Below, in pieces: positions 44,867-53,482 of a stretch of 64,000 nucleotides of DNA. The notes under the pieces were generated by a model. That model was not told the origin of the DNA. It did not search any database and saw only the letters and a list, made by a program, of their open reading frames with translations. This DNA comes from Bradyrhizobium betae. Its GTDB lineage: Bacteria > Pseudomonadota > Alphaproteobacteria > Rhizobiales > Xanthobacteraceae. The stretch is from positions 1 to 64,000 of the forward strand of contig NZ_MZXW01000004.1 in the NCBI RefSeq assembly GCF_004123905.1. Reading direction: 5' to 3'. A program made the translations under genes and the position numbers. Position 1 is the first letter of the stretch, and every line of letters starts with the position of its first letter.

Positions 44867-46382
44867 GATGCATCCCCAGTCGCACGATGTTCTCCTCGGT
44901 CAGTTCGTTGCGGGTCAAATGCCCGGCGATGCGCCCCTCGCGCATCACATAGGCGCGGTCGCAGACGTGGCAGATCTCGACCTGCTCGGACGAGATCATC
45001 AGCGCCGCGGCGCCTTCCGCCACCAGACGGTCGATCAGTGCAAAAATCTCGGACTTGGCGCCGATATCGATGCCGCGCGTAGGCTCGTCAAAGATGAAGA
45101 GCTTCGAGCCCGCGGCCAGCCATTTGCCGATCACGACCTTCTGCTGGTTGCCGCCCGAGAGCAGGCCGACGGTCTGGCGCGCGCTGGGCGTCGCAATGCG
45201 CAACTGCCGAATGAGGGCATCCGAGGTGCGTTGTGCCCCGCGCTGATCGAACAGGCCGCTCGGGAATAGCTTTTTCAGCGCCGATACCACCAGATTGTCG
45301 CTGACCGAACGCAGCAAGGCAAGGCCTTCGCTCTTGCGGCTCTCGGGGATCAGTGCGATGCCGCGGCGGGCGGCGAGATCAGGCTCGCCGGACATGCTCT
45401 TGCCGTCGAAGATGATCTCGCCGGAGCTCGTCGGATCGGCGCCGAAAATGGCGCGCGCGACCTCGCTGCGGCCCGAGCCGACCAGGCCGCAGAGGCCAAC
45501 GATCTCGCCCCGGCGCACCTCGATGTTGATGTCGGAGATACCCGTTGACGCGGTCAGGCCCTTGACCTCGAGCAGCAGCTCGCCGGGCTTGTCGGCAAAA
45601 TTGCGCGGATAGGTCATGTCGACATTGCGGCCGACCATCATGCGGACGAGCTGGTCCGGCGTGACATCGGCAGGGCGAACGCCGTCGATGCGGCGGCCGT
45701 CGCGCAGCACGGTGATACGGTCGCCGAGCGCGAACACCTCGGCCATGCGGTGCGAGATATAGACGATGGACACGCCGTCGGCCTTGAGACGCGCGATCAG
45801 CGCGAATAGCAACTCGGTCTCGCGGTCGGATAGCGCCGCGGTCGGCTCGTCCATCACGAGGATGCGCGCGTTCTGGCTGATCGCCTTCGCGATCTCGACC
45901 ATCTGTTGCTGCGCCACGCCGAGCTTGTCGACCGTGGTGGAGGGATCGATGTCGAAGCCGATAGTATCGAGCACGTGCTTCGCGTCGGCCAGGATTTTGC
46001 TGCGGGCGATGGTGCCGGGAATGCGGCCCTTCGGCTCGCGGCCGAGGAAGATATTCTGGGCGATGTCGAGATAGGGGACCAGCGAGAATTCCTGGAAGAT
46101 GACGGCAATGCCGAGTTTCTGCGCATCCGCGGTCGAAGAGATCGCGACCTTCTCGCCTTTGTAATAGAACTCGCCGGCATCGGCGCGGTAGGCGCCGCAC
46201 AACACTTTCATCAGGCTCGACTTGCCTGCGCCGTTCTCGCCCAGCAGCATGTGGACTTCGCCGGGATAGATGGCAAAGGACACGTCATCTAGCGCCTTGA
46301 CGCCGGGAAACTCCTTGCTGATGCCGCGCAGCTCCAGCAGCGGCGTGGGGGAGGTGACCTCGACTGGGAGCGCGTCGCTCAT
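44859..46382 (-). CDS. Ribose-type ABC transporter ATPase with two nucleotide-binding domains (RbsA family)
   Basis: This 507-residue tandem ATPase has, in its first half, Walker A GENGAGKSS, signature-like VAQQQMVEIAKAIS and Walker B ILVMDEPTAALSD. The second half begins with the degenerate Walker A GLVGSGRSE that is normal for RbsA/MglA, then LSGGNQQK and LFIFDEPTRGIDIG. It overlaps the FAD-oxidase gene by four bases. It energises the two-permease importer encoded downstream. Confidence 0.94.
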   Translation of the reverse strand: MSDALPVEVTSPTPLLELRGISKEFPGVKALDDVSFAIYPGEVHMLLGENGAGKSSLMKVLCGAYRADAGEFYYKGEKVAISSTADAQKLGIAVIFQEFSLVPYLDIAQNIFLGREPKGRIPGTIARSKILADAKHVLDTIGFDIDPSTTVDKLGVAQQQMVEIAKAISQNARILVMDEPTAALSDRETELLFALIARLKADGVSIVYISHRMAEVFALGDRITVLRDGRRIDGVRPADVTPDQLVRMMVGRNVDMTYPRNFADKPGELLLEVKGLTASTGISDINIEVRRGEIVGLCGLVGSGRSEVARAIFGADPTSSGEIIFDGKSMSGEPDLAARRGIALIPESRKSEGLALLRSVSDNLVVSALKKLFPSGLFDQRGAQRTSDALIRQLRIATPSARQTVGLLSGGNQQKVVIGKWLAAGSKLFIFDEPTRGIDIGAKSEIFALIDRLVAEGAAALMISSEQVEICHVCDRAYVMREGRIAGHLTRNELTEENIVRLGMHHA

Positions 46383-47773
46383 ACCTTGGCTCCGCTCGCA
46401 AAGATCTTGCCGGGGTTCATCAGGCCATTAGGATCGAGGGCGGTCTTGACCGACCGCATCACATCAACGGCCTCGCCGAGCTCGTCGGCGAGATAATCGA
46501 TCTTGCCGAGCCCGATGCCGTGCTCGCCGGTGCAGGTGCCCTCCATGGCAATGGCGCGGGCGACCATGCGGGCCTGCAGCGCCTTGGCGCCCTCGGCTTC
46601 CTCGGGCTTTGCGGGATCGATCAGAATCAGCATGTGGAAATTGCCGTCGCCGACATGGCCGACGATCGGCGCGATAAAGCCGTGCTCGTCGGCGTCGCGC
46701 CGCGTCTCGGTCAGGCATTCCGCCAGCCGCGAGATCGGCACGCAGACATCGGTGATCACGGCCCGTGCGCCGGGCCGGAGGCCGAGGCCCGCATAAAGCG
46801 TGTTGTCGCGGGCGTGCCAGAGCCGGCTGCGGTCCTCCGGTGTCTTGGCCCAGGCAAAACCGTGGGCGCCATGGTCGGCGGCGATCGCCTGCACGGCTTC
46901 AGCCTGCTCAGCGACTGAGGTCTCCGAGCCGTGGAATTCGAAGAACAGGGTGGGCGCTTCGCGGTAGCCGAGCTTGGCGTAGGCATTGATGCCGCGCATC
47001 ATGACGTCGTCGAGCAGCTCGATGCGCGCCACCGGGATCGCGGACTGGATCACGGAGATCGCGGTGTCGACGGCATCCTGCAGGGTGTCGAAGCTACAGA
47101 CCGCGGCTGAAATGGCTTGCGGCACCGGATGCACCTTCAGCGTGATCTCGGTGATGAGTCCGAGCGTGCCTTCCGCACCGACGAACATCCGCGTCAAGTC
47201 ATAACCGGCCGCTGACTTGCGCGCGCGCTTCGCGGTGCGGATCACGCGGCCGTCGGCGAGCACCACTTCCAGCGCCATGACATTGTCCTTCATGGTGCCG
47301 TAGCGCACCGCCATGGTGCCGGAGGCGCGCGTGGACGTCATTCCGCCGATCGAGGCATCTGCGCCGGGATCAATCGGAAAGAACAGGCCGGTCCCGCGCA
47401 GCTCGGCGTTGAGCTGCTTTCGCGTGATGCCGGGTTGCACGACGACGTCCATGTCGCTGTCGTGCACCGTCAACACCTTGTTCATGCGCGCGAAGTCGAA
47501 ACAGACGCCGCCTGCGACTGCGGCTGCATTGCCTTCGAGCGAGGTGCCGGCGCCGAACGGAACGATCGGCATGTCCGCGCTCGCGCACAGTTTGACGATC
47601 TCGACGACTTCCTGCGTCGTCTCGGGGAAGACGACGATGTCAGGCGGCAAATTGCGATAATGGGACTCGCTCTGCCCATGCTGATCGAGCACGCCACGCG
47701 CAACGCTCGCGCGCGGGCCGATCATGCCCGTGAGGCGTTCGGCCAATATGCTCGTGTTGACGCGCGGTCCCAT
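46379..47773 (-). CDS. FAD-linked oxidase/dehydrogenase (D-lactate/glycolate dehydrogenase family)
   Basis: This 464-residue flavoenzyme of the VAO/GlcD family has FAD-binding residues in VPFGAGTSLEGN, IDPGADASIGGM, SGTMAVRYGTMKDN and FVGAEGTLGLI, and the C-terminal cap with HVGDGNFH, GEHGIGLGK and DPNGLMNPGKI. It oxidises a 2-hydroxy acid. It ends in a four-base overlap with the importer ATPase and begins 59 bases after the dioxygenase gene. Its place in the pathway is unclear; it could oxidise a hydroxy-acid side chain or sugar acid entering the route. Confidence 0.92.
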   Translation of the reverse strand: MGPRVNTSILAERLTGMIGPRASVARGVLDQHGQSESHYRNLPPDIVVFPETTQEVVEIVKLCASADMPIVPFGAGTSLEGNAAAVAGGVCFDFARMNKVLTVHDSDMDVVVQPGITRKQLNAELRGTGLFFPIDPGADASIGGMTSTRASGTMAVRYGTMKDNVMALEVVLADGRVIRTAKRARKSAAGYDLTRMFVGAEGTLGLITEITLKVHPVPQAISAAVCSFDTLQDAVDTAISVIQSAIPVARIELLDDVMMRGINAYAKLGYREAPTLFFEFHGSETSVAEQAEAVQAIAADHGAHGFAWAKTPEDRSRLWHARDNTLYAGLGLRPGARAVITDVCVPISRLAECLTETRRDADEHGFIAPIVGHVGDGNFHMLILIDPAKPEEAEGAKALQARMVARAIAMEGTCTGEHGIGLGKIDYLADELGEAVDVMRSVKTALDPNGLMNPGKIFASGAKV

Positions 47774-47832
47774 CCTCGGCTCCCGTCTGCTCCCTGTTGG
47801 CGGACTCTTGTCTGGTCAGTCGCCGCTTTAGC

Positions 47833-48717
47833 TTAGGCGGCCTTTGCGTTGCTCGCGACCTGCTTCAGGCCGAAATCGTAATTGAGGTGAAAATACTCGC
47901 TCTCCACCATGCGACCATCCGGCGCACGGCCGGCCGGATGCCGGACGAATTCACGGATCAGGCTGTCCTTGACGCCGAACACCACGTCAGAGTCGAGATA
48001 TTTGTCGCCGGCGACGAACACGTGGGTCACCAGCTGCTCGAATCCGGGCGCCGAGATCATGAAGTGCACATGCGCCGGGCGCCAGGGGTGGCGGCCCTGG
48101 ACCTCCAGCATGTCGCCGACCGGGCCGTCATGTGGGATCGGGTATGCGGCCGGCTTGATCGACCAGAAATTGAAGCGGCCATTCTGGTCGGTGTGGAAGC
48201 GCGCGCGCATCGCGAGATCACCGATCTTGTCAAGCTGCTGCACGTCGTAATAGCCGTCATCGTCGGAGTGCCAGACATCGACGACCGCACCCGCGAGCGG
48301 ACGTCCATCGACGGTGGAGACCGAGCCGGTGACGAGCATCGGGTCGCCCTCCATCGGACCGGAGATGTCTGCGCCGTTCTCTTTCTCGGGCGACGCCTGT
48401 ACGAAGAAAGGCCCCAGCACGGTGGTCTCGGTCGCGCCTTCCGGCACCGGATGGTTGATCGCATCGACCAGCATGGAGACGCCGAGCGTGTCGGACAGCA
48501 GGATGAACTCCTGGCGGTTGTCGTCGCACATGTGCCCGGTGCGGGTCAGGAAATCGATGCCGAATTCCCATTCCTTCTGGGTCGGCCGCACTTCACGGAC
48601 GAAGGCATGAAGGTGGCGCACCAGCGCTTCACTGACCTCTTTGATCCGGGGATCGGTCGCGCCCGCGATCCGCTCCAATACCGCATCCGTGATCGTATTT
48701 TCGTTGAAGTTACGCAT
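47833..48717 (-). CDS. Intradiol ring-cleaving dioxygenase (hydroxyquinol/catechol 1,2-dioxygenase type)
   Basis: This 294-residue non-heme Fe(III) enzyme has an N-terminal helical linker domain (residues about 1-95), then the catalytic beta sandwich. The iron ligands are visible: the Tyr pair DGYYD (156-157), Tyr192 in AAYPIP, and His216/His218 in RPAHVHF. LGPFFVQASPEKENGADI is the pattern of hydroxyquinol 1,2-dioxygenases. A maleylacetate reductase gene in the same operon supports hydroxyquinol, because cleavage of 1,2,4-trihydroxybenzene gives maleylacetate. Confidence 0.93.
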   Translation of the reverse strand: MRNFNENTITDAVLERIAGATDPRIKEVSEALVRHLHAFVREVRPTQKEWEFGIDFLTRTGHMCDDNRQEFILLSDTLGVSMLVDAINHPVPEGATETTVLGPFFVQASPEKENGADISGPMEGDPMLVTGSVSTVDGRPLAGAVVDVWHSDDDGYYDVQQLDKIGDLAMRARFHTDQNGRFNFWSIKPAAYPIPHDGPVGDMLEVQGRHPWRPAHVHFMISAPGFEQLVTHVFVAGDKYLDSDVVFGVKDSLIREFVRHPAGRAPDGRMVESEYFHLNYDFGLKQVASNAKAA

Positions 48718-48732
48718 CCGTGCCTCCGCCGA

Positions 48733-49635
48733 TCAGAGTTTTGGCTCGCCAAGCCCGGACAGCCGTTCCAGGTGCTTGACGGTCGCGATGAAGTCGGTGT
48801 CGCCGTCGCCTTGCGCGACCAGCGATCCATAGGTTTCGCGGACTTGGGCGGCGAGCTGAAGCGGCACGCCGACGGCGTGGCCGGCATCCAGGATGAGGTC
48901 AAGATCCTTGGCCATCTGCTTGCAGGAGAAAGTCGACTCGAAATCGCGGGTTCGCAGCGGCGCGGTCTTGTACTTCACCATCGGGGAAGCCACCGCACTG
49001 TCGTCGAGCACTTTCAGAATGTCCTGCCAGGCGATGCCGCCCTTTCGCGCCAGCGCCAGGCTCTCCGCCATCATCGCGGCCGACACCGCGATCATCAGAT
49101 TGACCGAGAGCTTTGCGTAGCGCGCTTCCTCGGCGGGCCCGAGATAGGTCTGGGCGCGGGTGAAGGCAGCGAACAGCGGTTTTGCATTGTCGAAGGCGTC
49201 CTTCGGTCCCGAGACGAAGCAGGTCAGCGCGCCGGTGTGAACGATGCTGGCGTTGCCGGAGACCGGCGAACGCAGATAGGCGATGCCGCGCGCCTGCGCG
49301 GCGATCGCGACTTCGGTGGAGGCCTCGACGCTCACAGTGCTGGTTTCGATCAGAACGGCTTCGGGCGCTATTGCTGCGATTAGGCCGGTCGAGCCGAGCA
49401 ACGCGCCGCGCAAGGCGGTGTCATCGGGCAAGGACGTAACGACGGCGGCCTTTCCGCTCACGGCTTCGACCGGTGAAGCGGCAATCGAAATGCCTTGTGC
49501 GCGTGCCTCGCTGATCCGCGCCGCATTTTGGTCGAACGCCGTAACAGCGTAGCCGGCCTTGGCGACGAGCACCGACATCGGCAGGCCCATCTTGCCGATC
49601 CCGATGAAGGCGACGTTTTTTGGAGTGTCTGTCAT
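48733..49635 (-). CDS. 3-hydroxyisobutyrate dehydrogenase-like NAD(P)-dependent oxidoreductase
   Basis: This 300-residue beta-hydroxyacid dehydrogenase has the nucleotide fold start VAFIGIGKMGLPM, LPDDTALRGALLG, substrate loop SPVSGNASIVHTGALT (usually GGxxGA) and the catalytic-lysine segment RYAKLSVNLM. It oxidises or reduces a beta-hydroxy acid with NAD(P). It is 15 bases downstream of no gene overlap on either side but clearly within the operon. The exact substrate is unknown. Confidence 0.9.
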   Translation of the reverse strand: MTDTPKNVAFIGIGKMGLPMSVLVAKAGYAVTAFDQNAARISEARAQGISIAASPVEAVSGKAAVVTSLPDDTALRGALLGSTGLIAAIAPEAVLIETSTVSVEASTEVAIAAQARGIAYLRSPVSGNASIVHTGALTCFVSGPKDAFDNAKPLFAAFTRAQTYLGPAEEARYAKLSVNLMIAVSAAMMAESLALARKGGIAWQDILKVLDDSAVASPMVKYKTAPLRTRDFESTFSCKQMAKDLDLILDAGHAVGVPLQLAAQVRETYGSLVAQGDGDTDFIATVKHLERLSGLGEPKL

Positions 49636-49655
49636 TGTTGTTGTCCCTGGGATGC

Positions 49656-51023
49656 CTAGGCGGCGCGTCCCTGTCGTTCTATGTCCTGCACCAGCCGCCG
49701 GCCGGATTGCGCCAGCAGCTCTTTCTTCGTCTCCAGCCCCTCGACAAGCAGCCGGCCGTTCCTTTTCTTCCAGACGCCGCCGATCATGACGGACTCGATG
49801 TTGGTGAGGCTCGTCTGCATCACGACGGTCGCGACGGGATCGTGCACCGGGACGAGGTTGAGGTCGGACGCGTTGATGACGACGAGGTCCGCGAGTTTGC
49901 CGGGCGTCAGCGAGCCGATCTGATGCTCGCGGCCGAGCATGCGGGCGCCTTCCGTCGTGATCCAGCGCAGCGCCTCGCGCACGGGGATGGTGGTCGTCGC
50001 CGGAATGGTGCCGCTCACTTGACGCGACTCCGCATTGTCGAGCGTCCGCTGCATCGAGAGCGCGACGCGGGCGACGGACAGGAGATCGCCGGCCAGTACG
50101 GATTCGAGATCAATGCCGATGGTCGGCCGCACGCCGCGCTTGAGCAGACGTCCCGTGATTGGAAAGCCATGGCCCTGGATCATCTCGTTCTCGGGCGTGA
50201 CGGAGAAGGACACGCCGAGATCGACGAGACGGTCGAGCAGATTGTCAGGCAGATCGTTGCCATGGACGATGTTGATGCCGGCGCCGACGAGGCCGGCTTC
50301 GATCAATTGCTCCCAGCCGCCGGGTGTTTTGGCCGGGCCGCCGCCCTGGTGCATCGAGGCGATCAGGTTCAACTCCCGCGCCAGGCGGAAATCATGCATG
50401 GCGACGTCAAGCGTCGAATAATGCGGACCTAAGATCGCAAGCCCGAGTGTGACGAGGCCGTCGCGGTCGGCGAGGGGACCTGCCAGCAGCCGCTCGATTT
50501 CGTGGCGAGGATGCGGAATCTCCGAGAAATGCGCCTCGCCGGGCTTCGGCTCGGGTTTTGGCGAGCCGTGGAAGAAGGCGGCGCGGATGCCGCTCTCGAT
50601 CAGGCCGCGCACGGCGGCGTCGGTATGATCGGGCGTCGGATTGTTGTGGCACCAGTCGACCAGCGTGGTGGTGCCGCAATTGATCTGGTTCAGCGCGCCG
50701 ACAAGGGTCGCAATGTAGATGTCGTCGGGCCGGAATACGGTGGCGAGGCCGGCATGCATGCGGCGGAAATATTCGAGCAGCGTCCAGTTCGCCGCATAGC
50801 CGCGCAAGCCCGTCTGCCAGGTGTGCATGTGCGCGTTGATCAGGCCGGGAATGACGATGCGGCCCTTTCCCTCGACGACCTCGGCCGCGCCGCTGCCGAG
50901 GTCGATCGATGAACGGACGTCGACGATGCGATTGCCCTCAACCAGCAAATCGCCGCTGCCGAGATCGCCGGTCGCGTCATCCATGCTGATGATCGTGGCG
51001 GATTTGATCAGCGTGCGCCGCAT
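49656..51023 (-). CDS. Amidohydrolase (cytosine deaminase/chlorohydrolase-like metal enzyme)
   Basis: This 455-residue member of the amidohydrolase superfamily has metal-binding residues INAHMHTW (HxH), SMHQGG, NIVHGNDL and GIDLES (Asp), and an edge domain with GSLTPGKLADLVVI. This subfamily (TrzA/AtzA, guanine and cytosine deaminases, Trp-like deaminases) removes amino, halide or similar groups from aromatic or heterocyclic rings. In an operon leading to hydroxyquinol cleavage it might remove a ring substituent before dioxygenation. That role is inferred from context. Confidence 0.9.
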   Translation of the reverse strand: MRRTLIKSATIISMDDATGDLGSGDLLVEGNRIVDVRSSIDLGSGAAEVVEGKGRIVIPGLINAHMHTWQTGLRGYAANWTLLEYFRRMHAGLATVFRPDDIYIATLVGALNQINCGTTTLVDWCHNNPTPDHTDAAVRGLIESGIRAAFFHGSPKPEPKPGEAHFSEIPHPRHEIERLLAGPLADRDGLVTLGLAILGPHYSTLDVAMHDFRLARELNLIASMHQGGGPAKTPGGWEQLIEAGLVGAGINIVHGNDLPDNLLDRLVDLGVSFSVTPENEMIQGHGFPITGRLLKRGVRPTIGIDLESVLAGDLLSVARVALSMQRTLDNAESRQVSGTIPATTTIPVREALRWITTEGARMLGREHQIGSLTPGKLADLVVINASDLNLVPVHDPVATVVMQTSLTNIESVMIGGVWKKRNGRLLVEGLETKKELLAQSGRRLVQDIERQGRAA

Positions 51024-51027
51024 CGCT

Positions 51028-52107
51028 TTACGCCGCCGCTTTGATGGCGACCGGCGGCTCGCCGGCCCAGGCGCGCGCGATCAAATCGCGGATGGCATTG
51101 CGCTCCAGGGGGCGCGGATTCCAATAGGCATTGGTGACGGCGAGATCAGCCGCCTTGTCGATACCGCCTTCGGGCATGCCGACATCGCGTAACGCCGTTT
51201 TCGCGCCTAGCCGCTTCGCAAGTTCGAAAAGTCCCTGCGACGCGTCGGCGGCGCCGATTGCACGCGAGATGCGTGCCATCGCATCGGGCACGGCTGGTGA
51301 ATTGTAGGCCAGCGCATGCGGGAGCACGATGGTATGCGTCTCGGCATGCGGCAGATCAAAAGTGCCGCCGAGCGTGTGGCAGAGCTTGTGATGCAGCGCC
51401 ATGCCGACGGTACCGAGGCAGACGCCGCAGAGCCAGGCACCGTAGAGCGCTTCGGTGCGGGCCTCTCGGTCGTCGCTTTTCGCCGCGATGGCGGGCAGGG
51501 CGCGCGCCAATGCGCGGATGCCTTCTTCCGCCATCAGCGAGGTCACGGGATTGGTGTCGCGCGCGTAGAGGGCCTCGACCGCATGCGCGATCGCGTTGAT
51601 GCCGGATGTCGCAGCCAGGCTCGCCGGCAGCGTCAAGGTGAGGTCGACATCGTAGATCACCGTTTCCGGCAGCACGGCGGCATCGCGCACCGTAGTCTTC
51701 AATCCGTTCTCGGTCTGGCCGACGATTGGCGTCATCTCCGAGCCGGCGTAGGTGGTGGGGATGCAGAGCTGGTTGACGCCGGTGCGCAAGGCGAGCGCTT
51801 TGCCGAGGCCGGTGGTCGAGCCGCCGCCGAGCGAGACGACGCAATCGGCTTCGCACGCCTTCATCGCCACGAGTGCTCGTTCCGTGACCTCGACCGGTGT
51901 GTGCACGGTCGCGCCGGGAAAAATGCCGGCATAGAGCGGGCCAAGCGCTGCACCGAGGCTCTTGCCCTGCGCCTCTTGCTGCGGCGTGGTCAGCACCAGC
52001 GCGCGCTTGCCGCCGAGTCGCTCGATCTCGGCTTTGGCCGACGCCAGCGTTCCGCTGCCGAACACCACGCGGCAGGGCAGGTTTTCAAAGGTGAACGAAC
52101 CGATCAT
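51028..52107 (-). CDS. Maleylacetate reductase (iron-containing alcohol dehydrogenase fold)
   Basis: This 359-residue protein starts at ATG 52107, where it overlaps the Dabb gene stop as ATGA; a longer frame upstream is out of phase with that gene and not used. Motifs are FTFENLPCRVVFGSGTL, CVVSLGGGSTTGLGKA, QLCIPTTYAGSEMTPI, INAIAHAVEALYA and HHKLCHTLGGTFDLPHAETHTIVLPH. These match maleylacetate reductases, which reduce maleylacetate to 3-oxoadipate with NAD(P)H. Together with the dioxygenase it provides the lower hydroxyquinol route. Confidence 0.94.
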   Translation of the reverse strand: MIGSFTFENLPCRVVFGSGTLASAKAEIERLGGKRALVLTTPQQEAQGKSLGAALGPLYAGIFPGATVHTPVEVTERALVAMKACEADCVVSLGGGSTTGLGKALALRTGVNQLCIPTTYAGSEMTPIVGQTENGLKTTVRDAAVLPETVIYDVDLTLTLPASLAATSGINAIAHAVEALYARDTNPVTSLMAEEGIRALARALPAIAAKSDDREARTEALYGAWLCGVCLGTVGMALHHKLCHTLGGTFDLPHAETHTIVLPHALAYNSPAVPDAMARISRAIGAADASQGLFELAKRLGAKTALRDVGMPEGGIDKAADLAVTNAYWNPRPLERNAIRDLIARAWAGEPPVAIKAAA

Positions 52108-52427
52108 GTGCCGGTCTCTTTGATGGGATAATCGACCTGGAAGCGCCCGATCCGCAAGTCGCCCAGCGCCTCGCGGACGCGCAAATGTTCGGGGTGGGTG
52201 GCGTAGGCCTGGAGCGAGGCGTGGTCGGTGAACTCCGAGAAAAGCACCACGTCGCAAGCGTAGTCGACATCGCTGACATCGACGCCGACTTCGATATGAG
52301 TTAGGCCGTCGATCCGGCCGCGCAGCCCCTCGAACAGGGTTTTGACCTTGACCCGGGCAGCGGACCGCTCCTCGGGTGTCTCCCCGCGCAGCCGCCACAT
52401 CACGATGTGCCTGATCGCGCCCGACAT
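52104..52427 (-). CDS. Dabb-domain (stress-responsive alpha/beta barrel) protein
   Basis: This 107-residue protein starts at ATG 52427 after AGGAAATCAGGAA; an in-frame extension to 52532 runs through the promoter. The Dabb signature is clear: IRHIVMWRLRGETPEERSA, FEGLRGRIDGLTHIEVGVDV, DVVLFSEFTDHASLQAYATHPEHLRV. Dabb proteins form small dimeric barrels, and some act as cyclases or tautomerases in aromatic and polyketide pathways. It is the first gene of the leftward eleven-gene operon and is divergent from lysR. Confidence 0.92.
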   Translation of the reverse strand: MSGAIRHIVMWRLRGETPEERSAARVKVKTLFEGLRGRIDGLTHIEVGVDVSDVDYACDVVLFSEFTDHASLQAYATHPEHLRVREALGDLRIGRFQVDYPIKETGT

Positions 52428-52475
52428 TTCCTGATTTCCTCGCCTGTCATTGTGCTTTGTTGAGGCTATTTTGCC

Positions 52476-52532
52476 TTGCAGAAATCGGAAATAAAGGCCA
52501 AACTTTGTAAGTCTCTTTTCCGATTTATGCAA
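52476..52532. promoter_or_regulatory. Long inverted repeat between the Dabb operon and lysR
   Basis: TTGCAGAAATCGGAAA (52476-52491) and TTTCCGATTTATGCAA (52517-52532) are inverted copies with one mismatch, 25 bases apart. The right arm ends two bases before the lysR start codon, and the pair occupies most of the 107-base divergent promoter region. It is a probable LysR binding region; no ribosome site for lysR is visible. Confidence 0.6.
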
Positions 52533-52534
52533 AA

Positions 52535-53458
52535 ATGGACCGGCTGCTCCAACTCGAAGTCTTCGCCAAAACCGCCGAGCTCGGCAGTCTGTCCAAGGCC
52601 GCCGAAATCCTGCGGATGTCGAACGCGGCTGCCAGCCGTCACCTCAGCGCACTGGAGGAGCGGCTTGCGGTCCGGCTGATCGAGCGCAACACGCGCCGGC
52701 AATGGCTGACCGAGGCAGGGCAGGAGCTGTTGCAGCGTTGCAGCACGCTTCTGAACGAGCTGGCCGAAGCCGAGGACGCCGTCTCCGACCGCGCGCTGTC
52801 GCCGAAGGGCATGCTGCGGGTGACGAGCTCGCTGTCCTTCGCGATGATCTATCTCGCGCCGATGCTGCCGGCGTTCCGTGCGCTCTATCCTGATCTCAGC
52901 GTGCAGATCATCAGCGCCAACCGCTATCTGGACTTCATCGAAGCTGGCATCGACGTTGCGATCCGCACCCGCGAGCAGGAGCCGGATTCCAACATCATCG
53001 TTCGCCGCATCGGCCAGATGCACCGCGTGCTCGCGGCGGCTCCGTCATATCTGGAGAAGCATGGTCACCCGGAGCACCCCGCCGATCTCGCGCGCCACAA
53101 CATGCTGATCTACAATCTTGCCAACGATCCCTATTCACTGCGGCTGAGCCAGGGCAGCACGACGCAGACCGTCCGGATCGCGCCGACGCTCGACAGCAAT
53201 GACGGCCAGATCATCTGCGGCGCAGCGCGCGCAGGGCTCGGCATCCTGATCCAGCCGATTTACATCGTGCAGAATGATATCGCGGCCGGCCGGCTGGTGC
53301 CGGTGCTGATGGGCTGGGAGCTGCCGCTGCTCACCATGAACATCGCCTATCAGAACCGCGTCAGGCTGCCCGCCAAGATCAGGGTCTTTTCCGACTTTCT
53401 CGTCACCCACATCCGCGACCATTCCGAGCCGGGGATCTGGATCGACGCGACGAAGTGA
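52535..53458 (+). CDS. LysR-family transcriptional regulator
   Basis: This 307-residue protein has a winged helix at residues 1-60 (MDRLLQLEVFAKTAELGSLSKAAEILRMSNAAASRHLSALE), followed by a LysR substrate-binding domain with type-II periplasmic fold (KGMLRVTSSLSFAMIYLAPMLPAF, then DIAAGRLVPVL). It is of the CrgA/AaeR branch by its GMLRVT pattern. It is divergent from the hydroxyquinol-type operon and overlaps the long inverted repeat, so it is the likely regulator of that operon. The lysR start has no clear Shine-Dalgarno sequence. Confidence 0.93.
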   Translation: MDRLLQLEVFAKTAELGSLSKAAEILRMSNAAASRHLSALEERLAVRLIERNTRRQWLTEAGQELLQRCSTLLNELAEAEDAVSDRALSPKGMLRVTSSLSFAMIYLAPMLPAFRALYPDLSVQIISANRYLDFIEAGIDVAIRTREQEPDSNIIVRRIGQMHRVLAAAPSYLEKHGHPEHPADLARHNMLIYNLANDPYSLRLSQGSTTQTVRIAPTLDSNDGQIICGAARAGLGILIQPIYIVQNDIAAGRLVPVLMGWELPLLTMNIAYQNRVRLPAKIRVFSDFLVTHIRDHSEPGIWIDATK

Positions 53459-53482
53459 ACGACATTTTCGAGTTCAGGCGGC

